Shown: positions 25,826-34,827 of the stretch, piece by piece
Position numbering within the stretch: the first letter of the stretch is position 1
How the letters are laid out: each line of letters starts with the position of its first letter
Assembly: GCF_004684775.1 (NCBI RefSeq)
Contig: NZ_SRIC01000008.1
Span: forward strand, 1 to 64,000
Source of the DNA: Streptomyces sp. MZ04
GTDB lineage: Bacteria; Actinomycetota; Actinomycetes; Streptomycetales; Streptomycetaceae
Direction of reading: 5' to 3'
DNA length: 64,000 bases
Program-made: the position numbers and the translations under genes
The notes under the pieces: generated by a model
What the model was told of the DNA's origin: nothing
What the model saw: the letters and a program-made list of their open reading frames with translations, nothing else
Databases searched by the model: none

Positions 25826-27040
25826 CTAATTCTGGTTCGGGTCGAATACGACTTTGACGGAGCCGAGCCGGCCGGCCGCGACCGCGTGCCCGATGGCCTC
25901 CCGCCAGCGGGACAGCGGAAAGACGGCATCGACGAATGACGCGAGCGGGGCGCGGCCGGCCAGGCCGATCGCCTCCGCGAAGTCCGGACGGGAGGCCGTA
26001 TCGCCACCGCCGTCCGAGGCGTAGGAACCGATGAGACTGAGCTCCCTGAACCACACCGGCGTCAGATCGACGGAGCCGGACGGCATCCCGGACACCACGA
26101 CGGTGCCCCCGGCCCGCACGGTGCGCAGCGCTGTGTCCAGACCGGACGCGCCGCCGGTGCAGTCGAAGGCCATGTCGACCCCACCGAGCAGGAACTCGGC
26201 GCCGAAATCGGGCCGTTCCAGCGCCCCGCCCGCCACAAGGCGCAGCGCCCTGGCCGTACGACCCGGGGCGAAGGTCTCGGTGGCGCCCAGCGATGTGGCC
26301 TTCTCCCGCTGGTGCGCGTGCTTGGCGACGACGTACACCGGCCCCGCCGCGGAGAGTTCGCGCAGCGCAAGCACGGTGAGCAGCCCGACCGTGCCGGCGC
26401 CGACGACAAGCACCGAGGCTCCCGGAGGGACGGCCGCGCGGCGCACCGAGTGGATGGCGCAGGCCAGCGGCTCCACCAGCACCGCGCTGCGGTCGTCGAG
26501 GGTGTCCGGGAGCGGATGGAGCTGGGTGGTGTGCGCGAGCAGGGAACGGCTCCAGCCGCCTCCGGTCGCGGCGCAGAACCCGGTCTGCAGCCCGGGGCCG
26601 AGCGTCCCCGTCGTGATGTGCCCGCAGCGGCTCGGCCGGCCGGCCGAGCAGTGCGGGCACAGCTCGGTGGCCCTGGCCGTGCACGAGAGCACCGGGTCGA
26701 CAACCACCCTGCTGCCCTTGGGAATTCCGGGAAAGTCCTCCAGGGATTCGGCCACGATCTCGTGACCCGGGACGAACGGCAGCGAGACCAGAGGGCCGAG
26801 ATACGGCGAGGAGCGCCCGGTGAACAGGGCCAGGTCGGAGCCGCAGATACCGGAGAGCAGCGGCCGTAGCCGTACCCAGCCGGGCCCATCCGGCTGGGGG
26901 TCGGGCCGGTCGACAAGACGCAGTGGGGAGACCGAGCCGGCCACCGCACCGGCCAGTCGGGCGCCGCCGGGGGCCGCGGCGATACCGCGGGCGGCCAGGT
27001 ATCTGGCCGGGGAACGATAGAACTCCAGTGCCCGGGTCAT
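25826..27040 (-). CDS. Zinc-dependent MDR alcohol dehydrogenase
   Basis: 404 aa. Medium-chain dehydrogenase motifs: SGICGSDLALF near residue 63 (catalytic Zn Cys), PGHEIVAESLEDFP near residue 90, a structural-zinc-like Cys set (CPHC...RCGH) near 125-140, the NAD(P) motif VVGAGTVGLLTVLAL near 211 and AFDCTGGASGLDTAL. It overlaps the upstream reductase-phosphatase gene by 4 bases and lies 10 bases before the LarA-like start. It probably oxidises or reduces a hydroxyl or aldehyde that the neighbouring enzymes make or use. Confidence 0.88.
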   Translation of the reverse strand: MTRALEFYRSPARYLAARGIAAAPGGARLAGAVAGSVSPLRLVDRPDPQPDGPGWVRLRPLLSGICGSDLALFTGRSSPYLGPLVSLPFVPGHEIVAESLEDFPGIPKGSRVVVDPVLSCTARATELCPHCSAGRPSRCGHITTGTLGPGLQTGFCAATGGGWSRSLLAHTTQLHPLPDTLDDRSAVLVEPLACAIHSVRRAAVPPGASVLVVGAGTVGLLTVLALRELSAAGPVYVVAKHAHQREKATSLGATETFAPGRTARALRLVAGGALERPDFGAEFLLGGVDMAFDCTGGASGLDTALRTVRAGGTVVVSGMPSGSVDLTPVWFRELSLIGSYASDGGGDTASRPDFAEAIGLAGRAPLASFVDAVFPLSRWREAIGHAVAAGRLGSVKVVFDPNQN

Positions 27041-29337
27041 GAGTTGGCACCCCTTCCCGGCCTCGCCGACAGCGCGATCGCGGCCGCCTCAAGACGTCCG
27101 CCGGTGTACGCGCCCCAGTGGTCGATCCGCCAGGAGCGGCGTTTGGCGTGCCGGTAGAGCCGGGCATCCGGGTTGACCGCGACCGGGTTGCCCACCAGCG
27201 CGAGCAGCGGGGTGTCCGAGAAGCTGTCGCCGTAGGCGTAACTGCGGCCGAGATCGATCCCGGCGACCCCTGCGTAGCGGCGGGTCCAGGCTGCCCTGGC
27301 CTCCCCGACGATGGGTGGACCCTCGAGGAATCCGGTCAGTACGCCCTCATGCGCCTGGAGGCGGCTGGCGACGATCTCGTCGAAGAGCGGACCGAGCGGC
27401 TCGGTGAGGATGTCGGCGGTGCCGGTCAACAGAACGGTGCGGTGTCCGGCGGCGCGGTGATCGCGGATCCGGCGGATCGCTTCCGGGTACGAGCGGTGCA
27501 GCAGGGCGTCGCCGATCCGATGGCGGACCACCGCGCGCAGTTCGGCCTCGCCGCAGCCCTCGTAACGCCTCATGAACGCTCTGATGAACTCGCCGCGGTC
27601 ACGCCGTTCCGCACGCAGATAGCCGGGCACTGATGTCGCCAACGAGGCGAGCTCGCCCGGCCAGGCCGAGCGGGGACGGTCGATCAGCCGGGTCCACAGG
27701 TAGACCTCGACGAGATTCGAGCCGAGTACGGTCCCCTCCAGATCGAACACCGCGGCGATGTCCTGGCCTTCGGGCAGGTTGCCCGGCGAGGCCCGCCGCT
27801 TGCGCGGCCCGGCGGTTCGGCGTGCCACCGCCGTCACTGCCGGGCAGTACACCTCGCGGATGTAAGACGGCCAGTCGACCCTGGCCACGTCGAAGTCCGG
27901 GCTGCCTTTCGCCTGCGCGCGATGAAGTGCGAGGACGTTGTGGTCGCCGTACAGGGCTTCGACGCTGCCGTAGCCGCCGTACAGATCGAGCAGCTTGCGC
28001 AGGGACTCGGTGACCCGGGTGTCTTTGTGCGTCCGGTCGAGCCAGTTCCTGGTCCGTTCGGTGGCGGGCAGACGCAGCAGCACGCGGTCCGCGAGCCCCA
28101 GCGCCTTCTCGGCTGCTTTCAGTGTCCGTTCCGCCTTCGCGGCGCCGGTGAACTGCCATGTCGGCACCTTGACATGACCCCGAGCGCCGCTCGGCAGTGG
28201 ATGGTCGCGGAAGTACTGGGACACCTGGAGGTGGAGGTCGCGCTGCGTGAGCGGATTGCGTGCGCCGGTGCCGATGTGGAAGTACTCCGGCTCACCGTGC
28301 TGCTCACCAGGGGCGGCGGCCACAGCGAGCACGGCGGAGGTGACGAGGTCCACCGGCACGAGGTCGATCACGCTCTCGGGGTGGACGGGGAACTCCGGAA
28401 TGTCGCCCCGACCGTAGGCGAGGACGATCGGGTCCATCATTTTGAACGACTCGAACCAGCCCGGATACGGGAGTTCCAGTGCCGCCTGCACAATCGTCGG
28501 CCGCACCACGGAGAGCCGGAAGCCGGCCGCACGAGCGCGCTCCTCGGCCACCCGCTCGCCGAGCGCCTTGGTGAACGTATAGACATCGGTCCACCCCAGT
28601 GCCTGCCCGCGCACCCGGCCCGCGGCGACCAGCCGATCATGCACCCAGTCGCGGCGGTCCTGCTCGACGGCGTCCACGACGGCGCGTGGTCCCGCCTTGC
28701 CGTCCCGGGCCCGCGCCGACTCAAGGAGCGACCCCAGCACTCCCGGGGAACGGGACAAGCGCTCGGCCTCCTCGCGTGCCGCAAGCGCGTGGTCGAGCTC
28801 GCAGCGCCAGTCCACGTCGTGCGCAAGGGACTGCTCGGGGATGACTCCCTTGCGCACGGCGGAGACGTACGCGGTCGAGACATGCACCACGTGCGGCGGG
28901 GTGTCCGAAGCGGGCAGGGCCGAGTAAAGGTCGTGCACACCCTGGACGTTGATACGGAACGCCTCGTCGGCCGGCGGGTCGAAGGAGACCGTCGACGCGC
29001 AGTGCAGCACCGCGGTGAGGTCCGCGGGCAGTGCGGGCAGCGCGCCCCCGATATCGCCTTCCAGCGCGCTCACCCGGTCGGCGAGCGCGGCCTGCACTCC
29101 CGCGTAGCCGACCCGTTCCCGCAGCGCGCCGAAGACCGGCTTGCGGGCAAGGCCGGCAAGCCGGTCGGCGGCCGGCGCGGTGCCACGGCGCCGGATCAGC
29201 ACGCTGATCCGGGTGTCGGGGTGGTCGACGAGCAGCCGCTCCAACATCGCCTGGCCGAGGAAGCCGGTGGCGCCGGTGAGCAGCACATGGCCGGTCAGCC
29301 GGCCGGGCCGGGCCGAGCTCCGGGCAGGTGGTGGCAC
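27037..29337 (-). CDS. Fusion: fatty-acyl-reductase-like SDR plus HAD phosphatase
   Basis: 766 aa from the GTG at 29337, chosen because GGAGG lies at the right distance before it; an in-frame ATG at 29415 has weaker support. Residues 15-350 are a male-sterility/thioester-reductase-type extended SDR with LLTGATGFLGQAML, VVHVSTAYVSAVRKG and YTFTKALGE. Residues about 530-760 are a HAD-IB phosphatase with motif I FDLEGTVLGSN, motif II LLTGTADILTEP and motif IV YGDSFSDTPLL. Motif I has Glu in place of the usual second Asp. The reductase part could reduce an acyl thioester to an aldehyde or alcohol. First gene of a five-gene operon with 4-base overlaps. Confidence 0.82.
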   Translation of the reverse strand: MPPPARSSARPGRLTGHVLLTGATGFLGQAMLERLLVDHPDTRISVLIRRRGTAPAADRLAGLARKPVFGALRERVGYAGVQAALADRVSALEGDIGGALPALPADLTAVLHCASTVSFDPPADEAFRINVQGVHDLYSALPASDTPPHVVHVSTAYVSAVRKGVIPEQSLAHDVDWRCELDHALAAREEAERLSRSPGVLGSLLESARARDGKAGPRAVVDAVEQDRRDWVHDRLVAAGRVRGQALGWTDVYTFTKALGERVAEERARAAGFRLSVVRPTIVQAALELPYPGWFESFKMMDPIVLAYGRGDIPEFPVHPESVIDLVPVDLVTSAVLAVAAAPGEQHGEPEYFHIGTGARNPLTQRDLHLQVSQYFRDHPLPSGARGHVKVPTWQFTGAAKAERTLKAAEKALGLADRVLLRLPATERTRNWLDRTHKDTRVTESLRKLLDLYGGYGSVEALYGDHNVLALHRAQAKGSPDFDVARVDWPSYIREVYCPAVTAVARRTAGPRKRRASPGNLPEGQDIAAVFDLEGTVLGSNLVEVYLWTRLIDRPRSAWPGELASLATSVPGYLRAERRDRGEFIRAFMRRYEGCGEAELRAVVRHRIGDALLHRSYPEAIRRIRDHRAAGHRTVLLTGTADILTEPLGPLFDEIVASRLQAHEGVLTGFLEGPPIVGEARAAWTRRYAGVAGIDLGRSYAYGDSFSDTPLLALVGNPVAVNPDARLYRHAKRRSWRIDHWGAYTGGRLEAAAIALSARPGRGANS

Positions 29338-29512
29338 GGCATACCTCCGGTACGGAGTCGCATGGTGGATGGGGCGGTCGCGTACGGGGACCGGCCGGTC
29401 GGGTGGGGAGGACATCGAGGGTCCTGCGCTGCCCGGCACACTGTCGAGGCTTCGGCAGGCTAGGCCACCGGCAGAAGACCGGGCAATCGCCGTCCGCGTG
29501 GTGTCGCCCGTT

Positions 29513-29539
29513 CAACTGCAGGTCAGTGGGGTGCAGTTG
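29513..29539. repeat. Second inverted repeat in the 29.4-29.7 kb control region
   Basis: CAACTGC and GCAGTTG are separated by 13 bases (CAACTG to CAGTTG is 15 bases). The arms are exactly those of the StrR-type sites but the spacing is off by 4 bases, so it may be an auxiliary or degenerate site. It lies 49 bases left of the canonical site at 29562. Confidence 0.5.
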
Positions 29540-29561
29540 GGAGGACGGGGGCGAAAGGGCT

Positions 29562-29590
29562 GGGCAACCACGGAGATTCCGGGGTTGCCC
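29562..29590. promoter_or_regulatory. StrR-type activator site in divergent promoter
   Basis: GGGCAACCA, spacer CGGAGATTCCG and GGGTTGCCC. The site is between the divergent reductase-phosphatase operon (starts 29337) and the ACP-ketosynthase-NRPS operon (starts 29721), 130 bases before the latter, and could serve both. The whole 383-base intergenic region holds this site, the related inverted repeat at 29513 and no recognisable gene. Confidence 0.65.
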
Positions 29591-29720
29591 ACATGGGGCG
29601 CCGGTCCCTCGCGGTGTGCAACCGCCGCACAGCGTGCCTTCCCGGCCGACCGCGTGCCAGGGTGCTGTCGGCCAGGGCCAACTGCGCCGACATGCTTCGG
29701 CGACGTATTCAGGAGTCGAT

Positions 29721-29993
29721 GTGATCGAGACAATTCGCGAGTCGGTGATGGCCGCCTTGACCGACATGAATTTCGACCTCAGCGAACTGACGGGGACCAT
29801 GGTGCTCGGCCCGGCCGGGCTCGACCTCGAATCGCTCGGCGTGGCTGAACTCGCGGTGCGTATCGAGGACGATTTCGGGGTGCGGTTCGCCGACGAGGAG
29901 CTGCCCGCGATGGCGGAGCTGACACTCGACGGGCTCGTCGCCCTGGTGGCCGAGCGGGCCGGCGCGGCCTCGGCCGCCGGCCAGGCCGACTGA
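29721..29993 (+). CDS. Discrete acyl carrier protein
   Basis: 90 aa, GTG start 5 bases after AGGAG. The carrier site is GLDLESLGVAEL with Ser38; Glu replaces the usual Asp before Ser. It lies immediately before a FabF-like ketosynthase gene, which should be its partner in chain extension. Confidence 0.85.
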   Translation: MIETIRESVMAALTDMNFDLSELTGTMVLGPAGLDLESLGVAELAVRIEDDFGVRFADEELPAMAELTLDGLVALVAERAGAASAAGQAD

Positions 29994-30000
29994 GCCGGCC

Positions 30001-31281
30001 GTGGCTGATCCGAGGCGGGCCCACCAGCGGGCCGTGGTGACGGGCATCGGTCTGGTCACGCCGCTGGGCGAGGACGTGGACGAGTTCTTCGAGGCGCTGT
30101 GCCTGCCCCGGTCGGGTCTGGTGCGGCCGCCGGCCGGCCATGTCGCCGAAGGTCTCCTCGACGCTGTCGGGATCGCGCCCGAGCTGGACGCGGCCCAGCT
30201 CGTGCCCCGGCACGACACCGGTGTCGCCGATCGCTTCTCGCTGATGGCGGTGGCCGCGGCCGATGCCGCGCTGGCCGACGCCGGTATCAAGATCGGTGAG
30301 GACGTGGATCCACAGCGGGTCGCCGTCGTCGGCTCCACCGGTGCGGGCGGCATGATCACTTTCGAACGGCAGGCGCGGTCCTCCGGGGAGCGGGGCTCCT
30401 CGGGCGTGACATCGTTCCTGTACGCCGCTTTCCTGCCGAACATGTCCACGGCACGCATCGCGATCAAGCACGGGATCCGCGGCTACAGCTCGACCCACAC
30501 CACCGCCTGCGCGGCCAGCGCCCACGCCATCGCCGAGGCCTACCGGCTGATCTCGGCCGACGACGCCGACGTGGTGGTGTGCGGGGGTACGGAGGCGACG
30601 CTGGGTCTCACCGGCATCGCGGGATTCCGCAACGCCCGTGCTCTGGCCACGGGTTGGAGCGAGGACCCGACCGCCGCCAGTCGTCCCTTCGACACCCGGC
30701 GCAACGGCTTTGTGCTGAGCGAGGGCGGCGGCATGCTGGTGATCGAGCGGGCGGATCTCACCGACGCCCGCGACGGCGTCGGCTACGCCGATCTCACCGG
30801 GTGGGGATGCACCACGGACGCGTTTCACCTGATGATGCCGAACCCGGACGGGTCCGGAGTCGCGCAGTGCCTGCGTACGGCGATCAGCCGGGCCGGTCTC
30901 GTGCCCGGGGACATCGGCTACGTCAACGCCCACGGCACCGGCACGAAGATCGGCGACATCGCCGAGGCCGCCGCCATCCGGCAGGTCTTCGGCGCCGACC
31001 AGCCCGCGGTGAGCTCGACGAAGGGGGTGACGGGGCATCTGCTCGGTGGCGCGGGGGCGGTGGAGGCGGCCGCCACGGTCCTGGCCGTGTCCCGGGGTCT
31101 TCTGCCGCCGACACGCAACCTCGATGAGCCCGACCCGCGCTGCGATCTCGACCATGTCCGCGGCACCGCCCGCCGCGCTCCGGCGCATGCCGCGCTTTCG
31201 ACGTCCTCGGCGTTCGGCGGCCACAACGTGGCGCTGGTCTTCGAACCGCCCAGCACGCGCCGCAACAGGAACCAGCGGTGA
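30001..31281 (+). CDS. FabF-like (type II) ketosynthase
   Basis: 426 aa, GTG start. All three catalytic elements are present: Cys in HTTACAASAHAI near residue 164, His in NAHGTGTKIGD near residue 310 and His in KGVTGHLLGGAGAVE near 345. It is a stand-alone condensing enzyme that would use the ACP encoded 7 bases upstream. Its stop overlaps the NRPS start (GTGA), tying ketide extension to the glycine-activating protein. Confidence 0.9.
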   Translation: MADPRRAHQRAVVTGIGLVTPLGEDVDEFFEALCLPRSGLVRPPAGHVAEGLLDAVGIAPELDAAQLVPRHDTGVADRFSLMAVAAADAALADAGIKIGEDVDPQRVAVVGSTGAGGMITFERQARSSGERGSSGVTSFLYAAFLPNMSTARIAIKHGIRGYSSTHTTACAASAHAIAEAYRLISADDADVVVCGGTEATLGLTGIAGFRNARALATGWSEDPTAASRPFDTRRNGFVLSEGGGMLVIERADLTDARDGVGYADLTGWGCTTDAFHLMMPNPDGSGVAQCLRTAISRAGLVPGDIGYVNAHGTGTKIGDIAEAAAIRQVFGADQPAVSSTKGVTGHLLGGAGAVEAAATVLAVSRGLLPPTRNLDEPDPRCDLDHVRGTARRAPAHAALSTSSAFGGHNVALVFEPPSTRRNRNQR

Positions 31282-34200
31282 CGGCGTCCCTCAGCTGTGT
31301 GCTGGCGGGGGAGAACGCACTGCTGGCCGAATGCGCCTCCCGATGGCTGGAGAAGGGCCATCGCATCATCGCGCTGATCGCCCCGGATCCCGAGTTACGT
31401 GCATGGGCGCGCCGGCGGAACATCCCGGCTCTCGCCCGGTTCGACGAGCTCGAACCCGCGCTGGACGGTGCGCCGTTCGACTACCTGTTCAGCATCAGCA
31501 ACCTGCGGCTGGTGCCGCAGCGGCTGCTCACCCTTCCGCGCCGCCTTGCCGTCAACTTCCATGACGCGCTGCTGCCGCGGCACGCCGGGCTGCACGCCAC
31601 CAGCTGGGCACTGCTTGCGTCGCCCGTCGAAAAGTCGCCCGTCGAACACGGAGTGACCTGGCATGTGATGACAGAGGCCGCCGACGAGGGCGACATCCTT
31701 CTGCAGCGCGGGTTCACCGTCGATGCCGACGAGACGGCGTACAGCCTCAACATCAAGTGCTTCCAGGCCGGTGCGGACTCGTTCGCCGAGCTGACGGATC
31801 TGCTGGCCGCGGGCGGGGAGCGGCGGGTGCCGCAGAATCTGGGGCTGCGCACCTACCACGGCCGCCATGACGTACTGCCCGACGGTGGACTGCTGCGCTG
31901 GTCGCGAGACGGGGCAGCGCTGCACGCCCTGGTGCGCGCGACGTGTTTCGGCCCTCATCCCAACCGGCTTGGCACCGCGAAGGCAGTCGGGCCCGGCGAG
32001 ATCCTGACGGTGGCGGAGAGCCGGCTGTCCCGGTCGCGCAGTGGCCTGCGACCCGGCACCGTCGTGTCCGTCGACGGCGACGGGATCACGGTTGCCACCG
32101 GCGGTGGTGATCTCACGCTGGGCGGATTCGCCCTCCCGGACGCAGAACCCGTCACACCTCTCCAACTCGCGGCCCGCTGGGGTCTTGAGCGCGGTCGGCT
32201 GCTGCCCGAGCCGGACGACGAGGCGGTGGGCGAGCTGGTCGCCCAGCTGACCGCGACCCGCGCCGACGAGGCGTACTGGGTGCGCCGCCTTGCCGGTCTC
32301 CGCCCGATGGACCTGTGCCACCGCGGCGCCGTAACCGCCCCCGCGGCAGTCGGCCGGCTGGATCTGACGACAGCCGCGCCGCCCGGACTCGCGTCGATCC
32401 GTCCCGGCGACCGGGCGGGGGCTCTGCTGGCGGCCGTGCTGCTCTATCTGGCCAGGACTGCCGGTGAAGACGAGGCCGACATCGGATTTCGGGCGGCACA
32501 GCACGCGGCCGACGCCCGTCTGTTCGCCGCCGCCGTGCCGCTGCGGCTGCCCGTACCGGAGCCGGGGCTCGGCTTCGCGGACTATTGCGTGGCGGTCGCC
32601 GACGCGGTGGCCGCCGCCGACAAGCGCGTCGGCTTTCTCCGGGACGTACGGTCCCGGTACCCGGTCCTGAGGAAGGTTCCCGGACCGCACGGGCTGCCCA
32701 TTGTCGTGCGGATCGGTGCGGCCGATACGGAGCAGGTCGGCGGCGGCACAGCGGAGATCCTCGTGTCTCCCACCGGTGACCGGTGCGTGTGGCGTCTGTC
32801 GGCGGACCGGATCGCAGCGGACGCGGCCGAGGCGCTGCGTGCCGACTTCGGCGCCTTCCTGCGGGCGCTCGCGGACGCGCCCCACGATGTCGCCGCCGTA
32901 CCGCTGCTGTCCGGCAGCAGGCGGCAGCTCGTCCTCGACCGCTGGAACGCCACCGGCGCGGACTATCCGAGGGACAGGTGCGTACCCGATCTGATCGCTC
33001 GGCAGGCACGGCGCCGACCGGAGGCCGTCGCCGTGGTGTCCGACGGCGGGACACTGACGTATCGCGGGCTCCAGGAGCGCTCGGACAGACTGGCCGTGGC
33101 ACTGGCCGATAGGGGGGTCGAGCCGGGAGACCTGGTCGGCGTCCACCTTCGGCGCTCCGCCGATCTGGTCGTAGGCCTGCTCGGCGTGATGAAGGCGGGT
33201 GCCGCCTACGTACCGCTGGATCCGGTGTACCCGCCGGACCGCATCCGCGCCATGCTGGCCGACGCGGGCGCCCGGCTCGTGGTCACGAACGGCGGTCCCA
33301 CCTCGCCATGGAAAGGAGTGCTGCCCGAACTGTGCCTCGACCGGCTGCCGCAGGGCGTCGTCGTCCCGTCGCCGTATGCGGCCCGGCCCGACGGCCTCGC
33401 CTACGTCATCTACACCTCGGGCTCGACGGGCCGCCCCAAAGGGGTGCGGGTCGGGCATCGCGCACTGGTCAACTTCCTGTGCTCGATGGCTGGTTCCCCG
33501 GGCTGCACCGCGGACGACCGACTCCTCGCCGTCACCACCGTTTGCTTCGACATCGCCGGTCTCGAGCTGTTCCTGCCTCTGATCTCCGGCGGTTCCACAG
33601 AGCTGGTGCCCGAGCGGACGGCCACCGACGGTTTCGCACTGCGCAAGCGGATCCGTGTCTCCCGGCCGACCCTGATGCAGGCGACACCGGCGACCTGGCG
33701 GATGCTGATCGCAGCCGGCTGGGACGGTGAGCCGGGGCTGCGGGCGCTGTGCGGGGGAGAGGCGCTTCCCCCGGATCTGGCGGCCGGGCTGCTGACCCGC
33801 TGCGCACAGCTGTGGAATCTGTACGGCCCGACCGAGACCACCATCTGGTCGTCGGCAGTCCGGCTCGGGCCGGGAGACCGGATCACCCTGGGCCGGCCCA
33901 TCGCCAATACCCGCTGCTACGTGAGGGATGCCCAGGGCCGGCCGCTGCCGCCGTATGTGCCGGGGGAGTTGTACATCGGCGGGGACGGGGTGGCGGACGG
34001 CTACCACGCGCGGCCGGAGCTGACGGCCGAGAAATTCACCTCCGACGAACTCGCCGGGACCGGACGGCTGTACCGCACCGGGGACCTGGTGCGGTACCTC
34101 GCCGACGGGCGCCTCGAGTATCTGAACCGGATCGACGACCAGGTGAAGCTGCACGGCTATCGCATCGAACTCGGCGAGATAGAGGCGGCCCTGACCGGGC

Positions 34201-34775
34201 ACGGAGGAGTGGCGCGAGCGGTCGTGGTGGTCCGTGAGGACGTTCCGGGAGACCGGAGGCTGGTGGCCTATCTCGTTCCCTCCGCGAGCGGACTGCCCGG
34301 AGCCGCGACGCTGCGCGGGCATCTCGCGCGGCTGCTCCCCGGCTATATGGTGCCCGCGCTGTTCGTACCGCTCGTCGAGATCCCCGTCACCCGCAACGGC
34401 AAGGTGGACCGCAAGGCGCTGCCCGTGCCGCCGGTCGATGCGGGCACCGGTCAGGCCGGGCCTCGCCCGCAGGACGGAGCGCAGGCCGCCGTTGCCGCCA
34501 TCTGGCGGCGGGTACTGCGCCGGGACGACATCGGGGCCGACGACAACTTCTTCGACGCGGGCGGAAGTTCACTGTTGATCGTCGAGGTGATATCCAACCT
34601 GAACAGCGAGTTCGGGGTGGATCTTGCCTCCGTGGACATGTTCCGCAACCCCACCGTGCGCAGTATGGCCACGCATCTGTCGGCGCTGGCAGGCGTGGGC
34701 CCGATGGTGAGCGCCACGGCTTACGGGCGGCGCCTGGACCGGTCGCTGATCCACCGGCGCAGGAACCGCCCTTGA
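31278..34775 (+). CDS. NRPS: formyltransferase, partial condensation, adenylation (Gly), PCP
   Basis: 1165 aa, GTG start. Residues 1 to about 240 are a methionyl-tRNA-formyltransferase-like domain with the Asn-x-His of VNFHDALLPRHAG (near 92-104) and the Asp of ADEGD (near 139). Residues about 290-560 resemble the C-terminal half of a condensation domain; no HHxxxDG motif is visible. The adenylation domain (about 585-1060) has YTSGSTGRPKG, FDIAGLELF, YGPTETTIW and NGKVDRKAL. Specificity residues read by eye give D-I-L-Q-L-G-L-I-W-K, the classic glycine code. A PCP follows (DAGGSSLLI, Ser near 1097). There is no thioesterase. A formylated or C1-modified glycine unit is the simplest guess. Confidence 0.88.
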   Translation: MTASLSCVLAGENALLAECASRWLEKGHRIIALIAPDPELRAWARRRNIPALARFDELEPALDGAPFDYLFSISNLRLVPQRLLTLPRRLAVNFHDALLPRHAGLHATSWALLASPVEKSPVEHGVTWHVMTEAADEGDILLQRGFTVDADETAYSLNIKCFQAGADSFAELTDLLAAGGERRVPQNLGLRTYHGRHDVLPDGGLLRWSRDGAALHALVRATCFGPHPNRLGTAKAVGPGEILTVAESRLSRSRSGLRPGTVVSVDGDGITVATGGGDLTLGGFALPDAEPVTPLQLAARWGLERGRLLPEPDDEAVGELVAQLTATRADEAYWVRRLAGLRPMDLCHRGAVTAPAAVGRLDLTTAAPPGLASIRPGDRAGALLAAVLLYLARTAGEDEADIGFRAAQHAADARLFAAAVPLRLPVPEPGLGFADYCVAVADAVAAADKRVGFLRDVRSRYPVLRKVPGPHGLPIVVRIGAADTEQVGGGTAEILVSPTGDRCVWRLSADRIAADAAEALRADFGAFLRALADAPHDVAAVPLLSGSRRQLVLDRWNATGADYPRDRCVPDLIARQARRRPEAVAVVSDGGTLTYRGLQERSDRLAVALADRGVEPGDLVGVHLRRSADLVVGLLGVMKAGAAYVPLDPVYPPDRIRAMLADAGARLVVTNGGPTSPWKGVLPELCLDRLPQGVVVPSPYAARPDGLAYVIYTSGSTGRPKGVRVGHRALVNFLCSMAGSPGCTADDRLLAVTTVCFDIAGLELFLPLISGGSTELVPERTATDGFALRKRIRVSRPTLMQATPATWRMLIAAGWDGEPGLRALCGGEALPPDLAAGLLTRCAQLWNLYGPTETTIWSSAVRLGPGDRITLGRPIANTRCYVRDAQGRPLPPYVPGELYIGGDGVADGYHARPELTAEKFTSDELAGTGRLYRTGDLVRYLADGRLEYLNRIDDQVKLHGYRIELGEIEAALTGHGGVARAVVVVREDVPGDRRLVAYLVPSASGLPGAATLRGHLARLLPGYMVPALFVPLVEIPVTRNGKVDRKALPVPPVDAGTGQAGPRPQDGAQAAVAAIWRRVLRRDDIGADDNFFDAGGSSLLIVEVISNLNSEFGVDLASVDMFRNPTVRSMATHLSALAGVGPMVSATAYGRRLDRSLIHRRRNRP

Positions 34776-34787
34776 GCAGCGTCCCGT

Positions 34788-34827
34788 CTACTGTCTGAGG
34801 GTCTCGGCTACTGTCCGAGGGTCTCGG
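34788..34827. repeat. 20-bp tandem duplication at the pks stop
   Basis: Two adjacent near-identical 20-mers of CTACTGTCTGAGGGTCTCGG differ at one base. The second copy contains the stop of the minus-strand PKS gene. It looks like a local tandem duplication between the two convergent operons; it contains no hairpin. Confidence 0.7.

Noticed and set aside
29513-29539. Calling this inverted repeat a full StrR-type site
   Set aside because: The arms match but the distance between CAACTG and CAGTTG is 15 bases instead of 11. A canonically spaced site lies just to its right at 29562.
31395-34322. A 975-codon open frame on the minus strand opposite the NRPS gene
   Set aside because: It is low-complexity and lacks any domain, while the plus strand carries a complete NRPS. 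Long antisense frames are usual in high-GC DNA. The same holds for minus-strand frames at 9757-12069 and 15038-16957 and plus-strand frames at 5390-7702 and 21046-23514.
31278-34775. A complete condensation domain in the NRPS
   Set aside because: Only C-terminal-half features are seen and no HHxxxDG motif is present, so normal peptide-bond formation by this region is not supported.
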